64,000 nt of DNA, taken from positions 1 to 64,000 of the forward strand of contig DWXS01000084.1 in assembly GCA_019119045.1 (NCBI GenBank), read 5' to 3'. Made by a program: the position numbers and the translations under genes. Under the pieces are notes generated by a model. The model did not search any database and was not told the DNA's origin. It worked only from the letters and a program-made list of their open reading frames with translations. The stretch is from Candidatus Mailhella merdavium (GTDB taxonomy: Bacteria; Desulfobacterota; Desulfovibrionia; Desulfovibrionales; Desulfovibrionaceae). Position 1 is the stretch's first letter, and each line of letters opens with the position of its first letter. Positions 45,421 through 55,900 of the stretch are shown here, in pieces.

Positions 45421-46320
45421 TTACTGAATGTGACTTCCGGTAATGATATGGTAGGCTTCCAGATATTTTTCCGTGGTGGTTTTCACGACGTCTTCGGGCA
45501 GTGCCGGCGGCGGCGGGGTTTTGTCCCAGGGCTGCTGTTCCAGCCAGTCGCGCAGGTACTGTTTGTCGAAGCTGGGCTGACTCCTGCCCGGAGCATAGCC
45601 CTTTGCGGGCCAGAAACGGGAGGAATCCGGCGTAAGAACCTCGTCGATGAGGGTCAGTTCGCCGTCCACCATACCGAATTCAAATTTGGTGTCGGCAATG
45701 ATGATACCGCGTCCGGCCGCGTATTCGCTGGCCTGACGGTAGATGTTCATGGTAAGATCCGCGACTGCGTGAGCCTTTTCCACGCCGAGAATTTTTTCGG
45801 CTTCGCGCAGGCTGATGTTTTCATCATGCTGGCCTATTGCCGCCTTGGTGGAGGGGGTGAAAATGGGTTCCGGCAGTTTCGAGGATTCTTCCAGTCCGGC
45901 GGGCAGCTTGTGGCCGCAGACTTCGCCGTTTTTCCGATAATCTTTCCATCCGGAACCGGCCAGATAGCCGCGCACGATACATTCCACGGGCAGAGGCTTT
46001 GCCTTTTTGGCCAGCAGCGAGCGTCCGGCAAGTTCATCCCGGTAGGGACGCAGAGCCGCCGGGTAGCGGTCGACGTCGGCTTCCTTGATGTGGTTGGGCA
46101 CCAGACTTGAAAAACGTTTCATCCAGAACAGTGTGAGCTGGTTGAGTACAACCCCCTTCATGGGGATGGGCGAACTCATGATGACGTCGAAGGCCGACAT
46201 GCGGTCCGTGGTGACGATGAGCAGGGTTTCGTCGTCGATATCGTAGATGTCGCGTACCTTGCCGCGTGAAATCAACGGAAATTCCCCGATGTTTGTCTGT
46301 GTCACGACAGGATGGTTCAT
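45421..46320 (-). CDS. purC: SAICAR synthase
   Basis: Joins aspartate to CAIR in purine synthesis, ATP-dependent. 299 residues, the longer PurC form found in fungi and many proteobacteria. RGKVRDIYDID (about 19-29), TDRMSAFDVIM (about 39-49) and the DTKFEFG segment (about 206) are invariant regions. AAAGGAAAA precedes the start. Ends 18 bp before fabI. Confidence 0.95.
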   Translation of the reverse strand: MNHPVVTQTNIGEFPLISRGKVRDIYDIDDETLLIVTTDRMSAFDVIMSSPIPMKGVVLNQLTLFWMKRFSSLVPNHIKEADVDRYPAALRPYRDELAGRSLLAKKAKPLPVECIVRGYLAGSGWKDYRKNGEVCGHKLPAGLEESSKLPEPIFTPSTKAAIGQHDENISLREAEKILGVEKAHAVADLTMNIYRQASEYAAGRGIIIADTKFEFGMVDGELTLIDEVLTPDSSRFWPAKGYAPGRSQPSFDKQYLRDWLEQQPWDKTPPPPALPEDVVKTTTEKYLEAYHIITGSHIQ

Positions 46321-46410
46321 CTGCAGTTTTCCTTTATGGTTTGCTCCTTCCGGCGGATATGCCGGAGGGAAGGACAGGTGCGATCCCGTAAACGCGCTTT
46401 ACTTTTTGCG

Positions 46411-47724
46411 TCAGGCGCGGGGGGCGCGCAGTTCCACGGAACGGGCGTGAGCTTCCAGCCCTTCCAGCCTGGCGAGCAGGGCGATGGAAGAGGCATAACG
46501 CTCCGTGAAGGCCGCTGTGGCGGAAATGATACTCGTTTTTTTGCAAAATGTCTGTACACCCAGAGCCGAGGCATGGCGTGCGCTGCCCATGGTCGGCAGA
46601 ACATGATTCGGGCCGGCGTAATAATCGCCCACAGGTTCCGCGGAATGGGGGCCGAGGAACAGCGCGCCCGCGTGGCGTATCTTTGGCATGACGTTCCAGG
46701 GAGAGCGGGTAAGCACTTCCATGTGTTCCGGCGCAATGGCGTTGGCCATGTCTATGCCTACCTGAAGGTTGGGGACAAGAATGACGGCACCCCAGTCCCG
46801 CAGGGATGCGGACGCTATTTCCGCACGGGGCAGATCGGCAAGCTTCTGCGAGAGCGCGGCGATGACCCGATCGGCCAGAGGCGGACAGTCCGTCACGCAG
46901 ATGGCGGAAGCAAGTTTGTCGTGTTCCGCCTGAGAGAGCATATCTGCCGCAATCCAGTCGGCCTGTATGGAATCGTCCGCAAGTACCAGTATTTCGCTCG
47001 GGCCGGCGAGCATGTCGATCCCCACTCTGCCCTGTACCAGTTTTTTGGCCGTGGTGACGAAGATATTGCCCGGCCCGGCGATGACATCCACAGAGGGAAT
47101 GCTTGCCGTGCCGCAGGCCATGGCCGCAATGGCCCAGGGGCCGCCGACACGGTAGACTTCCGTAATGTCCAGCAGATAGGCGGCGGCCAGAAGATAGGGA
47201 TTGAGGCTTCCGTCTTCCCGTGGAGGAGAGAAGACGGCGATTTCCCGTACTCCCGCTACCTGTGCGGGGACGGCTCCCATCAGCAGGCTGGAAATGAGCG
47301 GCGTGTTTCCGCCCTGCCCGCCGGGCACGTACAGCCCTGCACGATCCACGGGTTCCACTTTCTGACCGAGTATGGTGCCGTCCGGGCGGGTCATGAACCA
47401 GGAGCGTTCCTTTTCCGCCTGATGAAATTCGCGGATATGGGCGGCGGCTTCGGCAATGACGTCCAGCTCTTCCGGACTGACGGTCGAGGCGGCCCGTTCC
47501 AGCTCCATCTGGGAGATGGCCAGAGGCGGCTCGAAGGAGGAGCAGTCAAAACGGCGGGTATATTCGATAATGGCTTCGTCCCCGCGGGAGGCGACGTCGT
47601 CGATGATGGCCCGGGTCTGTGTTTCCACCGTATCGCCGGGATTATGTCTTCCGGCAAGGCTGCGGAAAAATTCAAGGGCAGCGGGATCGCCGGCGGATTG
47701 TACTTTGAGCAGGCGGCAGGGCAT
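46411..47724 (-). CDS. hisD: Histidinol dehydrogenase
   Basis: Last two oxidations of histidine synthesis, Zn- and NAD-dependent. 437 residues. GGxAxYPS-type region here reads YVPGGQGGNTPLIS (about 132-145); DVIAGPGN (about 215-222), LAGPSEILVLAD (about 242-253), the catalytic pair in APEHMEVL and the Zn-binding GPHSAEPVGDYYAGPNHVLP (20 residues) are intact. The ATG at 47724 has AAGGAG eight bases upstream; a GTG nine bases earlier overlaps that site. No other his genes adjoin. Confidence 0.95.
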   Translation of the reverse strand: MPCRLLKVQSAGDPAALEFFRSLAGRHNPGDTVETQTRAIIDDVASRGDEAIIEYTRRFDCSSFEPPLAISQMELERAASTVSPEELDVIAEAAAHIREFHQAEKERSWFMTRPDGTILGQKVEPVDRAGLYVPGGQGGNTPLISSLLMGAVPAQVAGVREIAVFSPPREDGSLNPYLLAAAYLLDITEVYRVGGPWAIAAMACGTASIPSVDVIAGPGNIFVTTAKKLVQGRVGIDMLAGPSEILVLADDSIQADWIAADMLSQAEHDKLASAICVTDCPPLADRVIAALSQKLADLPRAEIASASLRDWGAVILVPNLQVGIDMANAIAPEHMEVLTRSPWNVMPKIRHAGALFLGPHSAEPVGDYYAGPNHVLPTMGSARHASALGVQTFCKKTSIISATAAFTERYASSIALLARLEGLEAHARSVELRAPRA

Positions 47725-47870
47725 GACGGACACTCCTTGATTCCTGAATGTTCCCTGTGTGCAGGGAAAAGAAGAGCATGGAGAGTGGAGGAACGCCTGT
47801 CAAGCTATTTTTGCCGTAGCGCCTCCGGCAGGCTGAATCGGAATGAAGCAAAAACAGGCGGTTAATAGAG

Positions 47871-47886
47871 TTGGCACGCTTTGTGC
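47871..47886 (+). promoter_or_regulatory. Sigma-54 promoter of flgE
   Basis: TTGGCACGCTTTGTGC matches the -24/-12 consensus, with GG and GC exactly ten bases apart. It stands 80 bases before the flgE ATG. Middle-class flagellar genes are commonly sigma-54-dependent in this lineage. Confidence 0.82.
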
Positions 47887-47966
47887 TTTAATCCGGGCAC
47901 GAGGCGCGATCCGGCAAAATTTGCCGTTGCGTCACGTTTTCATATTTTCAGTAAGGAGTCCATGCC

Positions 47967-49490
47967 ATGATGCAGGGATTATATTCCGGGGTCAGCGGTC
48001 TTAAGGCCCACAGCGCAGGTATGAGTACCGTGGCCCAGAATCTGGCCAATGTGAGTACTATAGGGTACAAGCAGCAGTCCACGCTGTTCGATGATATGAT
48101 GTACCAGACCGTACGCGCAGCCGGCGCCTCTACCCAGGCGGGGGATACCCTTCCCGTAGGGCATCAGGTGGGCATGGGCGTATGCCTGAGCAGCACCCGC
48201 ACTTTGTTTACGGAAGGTTCGTACGAGCAGGGCAATGCCTTCACCGACATGGCCATCAGCGGGAAAGGCTTTTTCCAGGTCTCCGACGGCGAAAACGTGT
48301 ATTATACCAGAGCGGGCAATTTCCGCTTTGATGCCGACGGTACGCTGCGTTCCGCCGACGGCAAGTCCGTGACCGGCATCCCTCTGGGAGAGGACGGACA
48401 GCCCTCGGGCGATCTTTCTCCCATAGAAATTGACTTCAGTGATGAAGGAGTCACACAGTCTCCCCCGAAGGCGACGACTTCGCTTACGGCGCTGATGAAT
48501 CTCAATGTCACCAATGACAGCGTATCCGATCTGGAAAATCCCTATTTTTCTCTGCTCAAGGCATGGAACGGACAGCAGAATCCGCCGCTTACCGCTACGG
48601 ATTACAAGCAGCCTCTGCGCGTCTATGACAGCGAAGGTACGGCCCGCGATCTTACCGTATATTTTGATGCCGCGCCCGGAGCCAACGGGCAGAAGGTCGT
48701 TGAATTCGTGGTGTCCATGGATCCTTCGGCGGATGGACGGGCCAACGCTCAGGGCAGCGAAGGCGCGGGGCTGGTTATGGCCGGAACCATGACCTTTTCC
48801 AGCAGCGGCGAGTTGACGAACATGTCCGCCTTTACCCCGGGAGGGGGAGATCTCAAAGACCTGAACAACTGGACGGCCGCGCCTCTGGTGAACGGAGTGC
48901 CGCAGCTGACGCTTTCCTTTGCCGGGCGTGAACCTCAGACCGTAGCCCTGAACCTGGGGCTGACGGCCGGATCCGACGCATGGCAGAACATGCCCGCTTC
49001 TGCGGCCGAAGTGGGAACGGTCATTTCGTCCCTGCCCGGCATGACTTCTCCTTCTCATGGTACGCAGCAGACCAGTAATCTGCCGGTTACTTCCTCGCTG
49101 ATATCCAGCAAACAGGACGGCTACCCCACGGGCGAACTTTCCGATGTGCAGGTGGCGGAGAACGGAGATATCATCGCCACATACAGCAACGGAGAGACCA
49201 AGGCTCTGTATCGTATTCCGGTTTTTCGCTTTACCAGCGAGGACGGCCTGCGTCATGAGGGGAACAATCTTTATACCGCTACGGAAGAAGCCGGCGCCGT
49301 TGAATACGGAGAGGCAGGAACCGAGAACTATGGTTCGATACTGGGCGGGTATCTGGAAACTTCGAATGTGGACATGTCAAGAGAAATGACCAACATGATC
49401 ATCACGCAGCGGGGCTTCCAGAGCAACAGCAAGACCATAACGACGCTCGACAGCATGATTCAGAAAGCTCTCGAACTGAAGAGAAACTGA
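47967..49490 (+). CDS. flgE: Flagellar hook protein FlgE
   Basis: 507 residues. The N-terminal hook/rod motif LYSGVSGLKAHSAGMSTVAQ with NLANVSTIGYKQQ (D0, about 5-37) and the C-terminal GGYLETSNVDMSREMTNMI (19 residues) with QRGFQSNSKTITT-type tail are diagnostic. The central part (about 80-400) is the surface-exposed hook domain, including the FlaE-type MDPSADGRANAQGSEG segment. Exported by the flagellar type III apparatus and assembled into the hook. AAGGAG precedes the ATG, a sigma-54 promoter drives it, and a strong terminator closes a single-gene unit. Confidence 0.95.
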   Translation: MMQGLYSGVSGLKAHSAGMSTVAQNLANVSTIGYKQQSTLFDDMMYQTVRAAGASTQAGDTLPVGHQVGMGVCLSSTRTLFTEGSYEQGNAFTDMAISGKGFFQVSDGENVYYTRAGNFRFDADGTLRSADGKSVTGIPLGEDGQPSGDLSPIEIDFSDEGVTQSPPKATTSLTALMNLNVTNDSVSDLENPYFSLLKAWNGQQNPPLTATDYKQPLRVYDSEGTARDLTVYFDAAPGANGQKVVEFVVSMDPSADGRANAQGSEGAGLVMAGTMTFSSSGELTNMSAFTPGGGDLKDLNNWTAAPLVNGVPQLTLSFAGREPQTVALNLGLTAGSDAWQNMPASAAEVGTVISSLPGMTSPSHGTQQTSNLPVTSSLISSKQDGYPTGELSDVQVAENGDIIATYSNGETKALYRIPVFRFTSEDGLRHEGNNLYTATEEAGAVEYGEAGTENYGSILGGYLETSNVDMSREMTNMIITQRGFQSNSKTITTLDSMIQKALELKRN

Positions 49491-49515
49491 TCTGCCGATT
49501 TGAGGTTTTGAGGAT

Positions 49516-49556
49516 AAAAAAGCGCGGCTTCCTGAAAAGGAAGTCGCGCTTTTTTC
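49516..49556 (+). terminator. Terminator of flgE
   Basis: AAAAAAGCGCG-CTTCCT pairs with AGGAAG-CGCGCTTTTTT around GAAA. Strong intrinsic terminator. Confidence 0.93.
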
Positions 49557-49837
49557 TGCGTTGCGCCAGGACGGGCACAAGGGCCGTCGGAATACTCTGT
49601 GCTGCCTGCTCCGGATATGTCGGATGCGGAATATGCAGCATTTTGGGGAGAAGGCTTAACAATATAGCATGAGGCAGGGACAGACGTCAGAAATCGGAGA
49701 CTGTAGAACTCTTCTTCCGGGCAGATCCGTCTTCATGCCGCGAGCCGGATTGTTTCCCCGACTGCTCTGCCGACGTTGCGGGGCGGGGAAGTTCATGTCC
49801 TGCCCGGGTTCCTTCAGTCTCATGCTGAGGGGCAGTC
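49557..49837. other. Intergenic between flgE and glmU
   Basis: About 280 bases with no supported gene or clear terminator for glmU. Confidence 0.5.
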
Positions 49838-51244
49838 CTATTTTTTACGCGGCAGATTGACCTGTCTGGAGCGGGCCACGGCAAGTTCTCCGTCTTCCAC
49901 ATTGCGGGTAATGACCGATCCGGCTCCGACAAGGGTATTTTTCCCCAGCTCCACAGGGGCGACCAGCGCGGTATTGCTCCCGATGAAGCTGCCCCCGCCG
50001 ATGACGGTACGATGTTTGTGTACGCCGTCGTAATTGCAGGTGATGGTTCCGGCGCCGATATTTACTCCCGGTCCGATATCCGCATCGCCGAGATAGGTCA
50101 GATGGTTGGCCTTGGAGCCTTTGCCGAGGCGGGCCTTCTTCATTTCCACAAAATTCCCCATATGGGCATCTTCTTCCAGAACCGCGCCGGGGCGCAGCCG
50201 GGCATAGGGACCTACCTGACAACGGGCCTCCACGGCGGCATCCTCGATGTGGCAGAAGGAACGCACGCGGCAGTTTTCGCCGATGACGGCGTTGCGGATC
50301 ACGCAATGGGATTCGATGACCGTACCGCAGCGGATGAGGCTGCGCCCGGATATTTCGCAGGGGCCTGCGAGTTCCGCGCCTGCTTCCACACGAGCCAGAG
50401 GACTGACCCGGATGCTTTCAGGGCTGTGCAGAACAACGCCCGCTTCCAGCAGTTCGCGCACTCTCCGCTGCCGCAGCAGAGCCTCGGCGTCCGCGAGTTC
50501 GAGCGGAGTATTCACGCCGAGCAGGGCTTTGCCCCCGTCTTCAGAAGAGACGGGCGTGGCCCGGACATCCAGCGTTCTTTCCACGGCAAGGCCGATGAGA
50601 TCCGTGATGTAATATTCCCCGCTGCGGTTGTTGTTGGAAAGGAGGGGAAGCAGCGTTTCCGCCGTTTTCCTCCGGATGAGATAGATTCCGGCGTTGATTT
50701 CGTTCGGACAGGAGCCGTACAGGGCGGGATCATAGTCCTTTGCTTCCACAATGGCGCGCACACGGCCGCCTGCGTCGCGAACCACGCGCCCGTATGCGCC
50801 CGGATCGGAAAGACTCAGAGAAAGAAAGGCCAGATCGCTTTCCTTTTCCTCGCGCAGAAAACGGGACAGCAGCTGTGCGGGAATCAGGGGAACGTCGACA
50901 TTGAGTACGAGGAGACGGTCGAAGTCTGCATGAGCGGTCATTTCCGGCAGGGCCGTCATCAGCGCGTGCCCCGTGCCGAGCTGTTGTTTCTGCTCAATGC
51001 AGAAAGTCTGCGGAGCAGGCTCGGGAAGCGCGGCGGCCGCACGTTCGGCCTCGGCGCGCACAAGATCGGCCTGATGACCGACCAGCGTCCATATACCGGC
51101 AAGGCCGGGGAGTTTTGCCGCTTCTTCCAGCACCAGCGCAAGCATGGTATCGCCCAGCAGTGTCTGAAGCGCTTTCGGCCGGGGCGAGGACATGCGCGTG
51201 CCCTTGCCCGCCGCAAGGATCAGAACGCCCGTCGTATCCTTCAT
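49838..51244 (-). CDS. glmU: Bifunctional UDP-N-acetylglucosamine pyrophosphorylase / glucosamine-1-phosphate acetyltransferase
   Basis: Makes UDP-GlcNAc for peptidoglycan and lipopolysaccharide. 468 residues. N-terminal uridyltransferase domain with LAAGKGTRM (10-18) and, near 80, the KQQLGTGHA uridine-binding segment; C-terminal left-handed beta-helix (about 255-455) with repeated hexapeptides and the GAGTITCNYDGVHKH active-site region. The two-domain order and length are normal. Five bases after the end of a DUF2065 gene, so probably cotranscribed with it. Confidence 0.95.
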   Translation of the reverse strand: MKDTTGVLILAAGKGTRMSSPRPKALQTLLGDTMLALVLEEAAKLPGLAGIWTLVGHQADLVRAEAERAAAALPEPAPQTFCIEQKQQLGTGHALMTALPEMTAHADFDRLLVLNVDVPLIPAQLLSRFLREEKESDLAFLSLSLSDPGAYGRVVRDAGGRVRAIVEAKDYDPALYGSCPNEINAGIYLIRRKTAETLLPLLSNNNRSGEYYITDLIGLAVERTLDVRATPVSSEDGGKALLGVNTPLELADAEALLRQRRVRELLEAGVVLHSPESIRVSPLARVEAGAELAGPCEISGRSLIRCGTVIESHCVIRNAVIGENCRVRSFCHIEDAAVEARCQVGPYARLRPGAVLEEDAHMGNFVEMKKARLGKGSKANHLTYLGDADIGPGVNIGAGTITCNYDGVHKHRTVIGGGSFIGSNTALVAPVELGKNTLVGAGSVITRNVEDGELAVARSRQVNLPRKK

Positions 51245-51248
51245 TGTG

Positions 51249-51455
51249 TCAGCTCCTGAGGCAGATACCCAGCAAGGCGGCGACTATTCCCAGCGCGAGC
51301 AGAATTGCGCCCCCGATCCGCAGCTTTTCGGGCGGAAGATCGAGCAGGGAGCGCAGGGCTTCCCTCGTGCGATCGGGACTCAGAACCCAGGGCAGTGCTT
51401 CCAGCACGAGGGCCAGCGCCAGGGCGGAAAAAAAGAATGCCGCGTCAAAATGCAT
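51249..51455 (-). CDS. DUF2065 small membrane protein
   Basis: 68 residues with two membrane segments (about 5-22 and 48-65) and the central SPDRTREALRSLLDLPPEKLR stretch (PDRTREAL and LPPEKLR) typical of DUF2065/YjeT proteins of unknown function. The ATG at 51455 is chosen to fit the family; the frame is open another 65 codons upstream. GGAAC lies before it. It is followed at 5 bp by glmU. Confidence 0.85.
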   Translation of the reverse strand: MHFDAAFFFSALALALVLEALPWVLSPDRTREALRSLLDLPPEKLRIGGAILLALGIVAALLGICLRS

Positions 51456-51780
51456 GGCGTTCCGTCGGGAAAAGGTTGTGCCGGAATATCCCGGCATGGA
51501 TGCAGAGTAGCGGCGGGACCGATGTTTTGTAAAGCATAAGAAGGCGGCTGAAAGGGCAGACTTGGAATGCGGCAGTATATGTTCCACGCGCCATGTCTTG
51601 TGGGGATTGAGCCGTCTCTCCAAAGGTATGTCATGACGGATGAACGGCAAATCACGCCGGGGGCAGGGGAAAGGGCTTGCACCCCGGGGGCTTTTCGCTC
51701 AAAAATGGCAGGTCCCCGGAGAGAGGGGGAGATCTGTCAAGTCAGAAAGGCCCGCATGGCGCGGGCGAGGAGCCTTCCCG

Positions 51781-52758
51781 ATGCGAGAGCAGGACTTGTC
51801 GCTGAATCGTCTGTTTGAAGAGGAACGCCCGCGTATCCAGCGTGCGCTGGAGGAAGCCGTCGGGCTTCTGCCCGCCCCGGTACGGGAAATAGGGGCTTAT
51901 GTGCTGCTTGCCGGGGGCAAACGTCTGCGTCCTCTGATGACGCTTGTTTCAGCCCGGCTGCTGGGCTGTAATGCGCCGGATCTTTACAGACTCTGTGCCG
52001 TGCCGGAAATGATACATGCCGCCTCTCTGCTGCATGACGATATTCTGGATGAAGCCGATACCCGGCGGGGGCGCGTTTCCGCGCATACCCGTTTCGGTCT
52101 GCGCCCCGCGCTGCTTGCCGGGGACGCCATGCTGGCCCTGGCGGACTGCGAGGTGACGGTATTCGAGCGGGCGGACATGGTGGAATGCGTGTCGGATGCC
52201 ATGATGCGTACCGTCGCGGGGGAAGCTCACGAAATAGCCCTTCAGGGCTCGCTTTCCCATGGAGAGGAAGAATATATCGACATGGTGACGGGCAAGACGG
52301 GCTGGCTGCTGCGCGCCTCCTGCCGTCTCGGCGCCTTGTACGCCGGGGCGGAGGCACGGCTTGTATCGGCTCTGTCCGATTTCGGTCTGTATGCGGGCAT
52401 AGCGTTTCAGATAGTGGACGACGCGCTGGACTTTGCCGATGCCTCCGTTACGGGCAAGCCCTGCGGGGGAGATTTGCGCGAAGGCAAATTTACGCCGCCG
52501 CTCATGCACTATGTGGGCGGACTGAATGAACGGGAACGGGCCGCCTTCGGGGAAAAATTCGCGACCGGCTCCTTCTCGGAAGAAGAGGTTGCGCGTATTG
52601 CCGCGATCATACGCGAACGCGGATATGACAGAGCCACGAGAAGTCTTGCCGACGGATATCTGCGCCGGGCAGAAACCTGCCTTGCCATGCTGCCCGAAAC
52701 ACCGGAACGGAACGTGTTGCGCGAGGTCATTCCCTTTATCCGCAACAGAGAAAAGTAG
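51781..52758 (+). CDS. Polyprenyl diphosphate synthase
   Basis: Trans-isoprenyl chain-elongating enzyme of 325 residues. GGKRLRP (about 45-51), the first aspartate-rich motif DDILDEAD (about 81-88) and the second, DDALDFAD (about 213-220), are present. The residues before the first motif (MIHAASLLHDD) are those of long-chain quinone-side-chain/octaprenyl synthases rather than short FPP synthases, and the second motif's DDxLD is normal. The ATG at 51781 fits the family N terminus; the upstream frame is not needed. The likely product is the menaquinone side chain (inference). Confidence 0.88.
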   Translation: MREQDLSLNRLFEEERPRIQRALEEAVGLLPAPVREIGAYVLLAGGKRLRPLMTLVSARLLGCNAPDLYRLCAVPEMIHAASLLHDDILDEADTRRGRVSAHTRFGLRPALLAGDAMLALADCEVTVFERADMVECVSDAMMRTVAGEAHEIALQGSLSHGEEEYIDMVTGKTGWLLRASCRLGALYAGAEARLVSALSDFGLYAGIAFQIVDDALDFADASVTGKPCGGDLREGKFTPPLMHYVGGLNERERAAFGEKFATGSFSEEEVARIAAIIRERGYDRATRSLADGYLRRAETCLAMLPETPERNVLREVIPFIRNREK

Positions 52759-52766
52759 GGGCATCC

Positions 52767-52790
52767 CTCCCCGTCGGCGGAGTTTTTTTG
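52767..52790 (+). terminator. Terminator of the polyprenyl synthase gene
   Basis: CTCC-CCG / CGG-AG short stem immediately followed by seven T, ten bases after the stop. Confidence 0.7.
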
Positions 52791-52906
52791 ACGCCGCCGG
52801 CCTGCCGCACAGGACAGATCCGGAGTTGGCCTTCCTGTGTTAATATGGTAAATTCCGCTTTCTCCGTCACGCCTGGGAGACAGGCAAAAACGTCAGGATA
52901 GCTTCC

Positions 52907-55900
52907 ATGCAGCAGCTTTTTCGTGTGGAAATAGGTGTTCATCCCCGTCATGATGATGCCGTGGGCCGTCGTGTCGCCGCGGAAATCCGCGATGCGCTCG
53001 GTCTGGCCGTGGATTGTGCCCGTGTCATCAAGGTCTTTACTCTGAAGGGAATAAGTTCAGAAGAGGCTCATTCCCTTGTGGCCGGAGGGGTTCTGCATGA
53101 CCCTGTGCTTCAGCAGGCTTCGCTCGTGCCCATGACGCCGAAATTCGAGGGCCGTCCTGCGGATTTTGTCATTGAGGTGGGTTTCCGTCCCGGCGTGACC
53201 GACAATGAAGGCCATACCGCCCGCGATACCGCCGCCCTGGTGCTGGGGCGGGAGCGTGCCGGTATTACGGCCTATACCTCCGCACAGTATCACCTGTGGG
53301 GAAGCCCCGCACACACGCTGACCCGCGCAGACGCCGAGCATATCGCCGGGGGGCTGCTTGCCAACGAACTGATCCAGCGTTTCCGCATCAAAAGTGCGGA
53401 AGAGTGGGCGGAAAATCCCGGTTTTGAAGCTCAGGCCGCAGCCGTGACCGGTTCTCCTTCCGATCGGGTGGATGTGATTCCGCTTTCCCGTATGGACGAC
53501 GACGCGCTCATGACTTACAGCCGCGAGCATACGCTGGCTCTGAGCCTTGCGGAAATGCGGAAGATAAAGGACTGGTTCGCCCGGCCGGAAGTACGCGAAG
53601 CCCGCGTCGCCTATGGTCTGGGGGAAGACCCCACCGACGCCGAAGTCGAGGTGCTGGCGCAGACCTGGTCGGAACACTGCAAGCACAAGATTTTTGCTTC
53701 CCGCATTCACTATGAGGACACGGCGTCTGGAACGACGGAAGACATCGACAGTCTGTACAAAACCTATGTGATGGGGCCGACGGCCAGCCTGCGCAAGCGT
53801 CGCGGCGGGGAGGACTTCTGCCGTTCCGTATTTTCCGACAATGCGGGCGTGGTGGCCTTCAACGACGAGTATGACGTGTGCATCAAGGTGGAGACGCATA
53901 ACAGTCCTTCCGCCCTTGACCCCTATGGCGGTGCCCTGACCGGGATTGTGGGCGTGAACCGCGACCCCATGGGGACGGGCATGGGGGCGGAACTGGTCTG
54001 CAATACGGACGTGTTCTGCTTTGCTTCTCCCTTCCATACGGGGGAACTTCCTCCGCGTCTGCTTCATCCCCGCCGGGTCATGGAAGGGGTGCGCAAAGGT
54101 GTGGAAGACGGCGGCAACAAGTCCGGCGTGCCCACGGTGAACGGTTCCATCGTCTATGACGAGCGTTTTCTCGGCAAACCTCTGGTGTACTGCGGTACGG
54201 TGGGGCTGCTGCCCCGCGAGCTGCACGGACATCCCGGTTATGAGAAAAAGGCCCTGCCCGGCGACGTCATCGTCATGGCGGGCGGACGCATCGGCAAAGA
54301 CGGCATACACGGCGCGACCTTTTCTTCGGAGGAGCTGCATGAAGGGTCTCCGGCTACGGCCGTGCAGATAGGCGACCCCATTACCCAGCGCAAAATGTAC
54401 GACTTCATCATGCGCGCCCGGGACAGGGGCCTCTATCATTCCATCACCGATAACGGGGCGGGCGGTCTGTCTTCCTCCGTAGGGGAAATGGCCGAGGATA
54501 CCGGCGGCTGTCGCATGAATCTGGCTCTGGCTCCTCTCAAGTACGACGGACTGAAGCCCTGGGAAATTCTCATTTCGGAAGCGCAGGAGCGCATGACGCT
54601 GGCCGTGCCTCCTGATTGTCTGGACGAATTTCTGGCTCTGGCGAAGCGTATGGACGTTGAAGCCACGGCTCTGGGCGAATTTACCGATTCCGGCGTGTTC
54701 CATGTCACCTTCGGCGACAAGCCCGTGGCTGCGCTGTCCATGGAATTCATGCACAAGGGGGTTCCGCAGCTGGAGCTGAAGGCCCGCTGGGTTGCGCCCC
54801 GTGTGGATATGGAGCCGCGTGTGGACGTTTCCGCAGCGGATCAGGCGGCCCTGCTGCCGCGCATGCTCGGGCGTCTGAATATCTGCAGCAAGGAATATCT
54901 TATCCGCCAGTACGATCACGAGGTGCGCGGCGGAAGTGTGGTCAAACCTCTTGTCGGGCTGAAGCAGGACGGTCCTTCCGATGCCGCCGTGCTGCGTCCG
55001 CGTCTGGACAGCGACGCCGGGATAGTCCTCAGCCACGGAATTTGTCCCAAATTCAGCGATTACGACACATACTGGATGATGGCCAACGCCATTGACGAGG
55101 CTGTGCGCAACGCCGTGGCCGTGGGCGGCAATCCCGACCGTATGGCAGGAGTGGACAATTTCTGCTGGTGCGATCCGGTGGAGTCTGAAAAGAATCCCGA
55201 CGGCTCCTATAAGCTGGCCCAGCTGGTGCGCGCCTGTCAGGCTCTTTCCCGCTACTGTCTGGACTACGGCGTTCCCTGCATTTCCGGCAAGGACTCCATG
55301 AAGAACGATTATACCGGCGGCGGAGTCAAGATTTCCATTCCGCCCACGGTGCTGTTCAGCGTGCTGGGCGTTGTGGATGACGTGAACAGATGCGTCACCT
55401 CCGATTTCAAACATGCGGGAGATGAAATTTATCTGCTCGGTCTTACCCGCAGAGAAATGGCGGGTGCGGAAGTCATGGCCGAACTTGGTCTTTCCGGCGG
55501 TCGTGTTCCCACGGTGGATGCCTCTTCCGCCCTTACGCGCTATCGTACCCTGTACCGAGCCGTTCAGGCGGGGCTGGTTTCTGCCTGCCATGACCTTTCC
55601 GACGGAGGTCTGGCCGTGGCCGTGGCGGAAATGTGCATCGGCGGCCGCATCGGCGCCGTGGTAGATGTGGATGCGGTGAAGGCTGCGGAATCCCTGACGC
55701 TGACGGAACGCCTGTACAGCGAATCGGCCAGCCGTCTGCTGGTGACAGTTCCCCGCGCTTCTGCGGCTGCTTTTGAAGACATGTTCGCCTCTCAGCTCGG
55801 CGTCAGCGCCGCGCGCATCGGCGAGGTGCGGGAAGGCGGCCTTTCCTTCGTGTCCGGGCATGATCCGCTGTTCGCTCATGACGTCGAGGATCTGGCCCGC

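Noticed and set aside
53057..55879. 940-codon open frame antisense to purL
   Set aside because: It mirrors the codon structure of purL in a G+C-rich gene and has no recognisable domain; purL has all its motifs.
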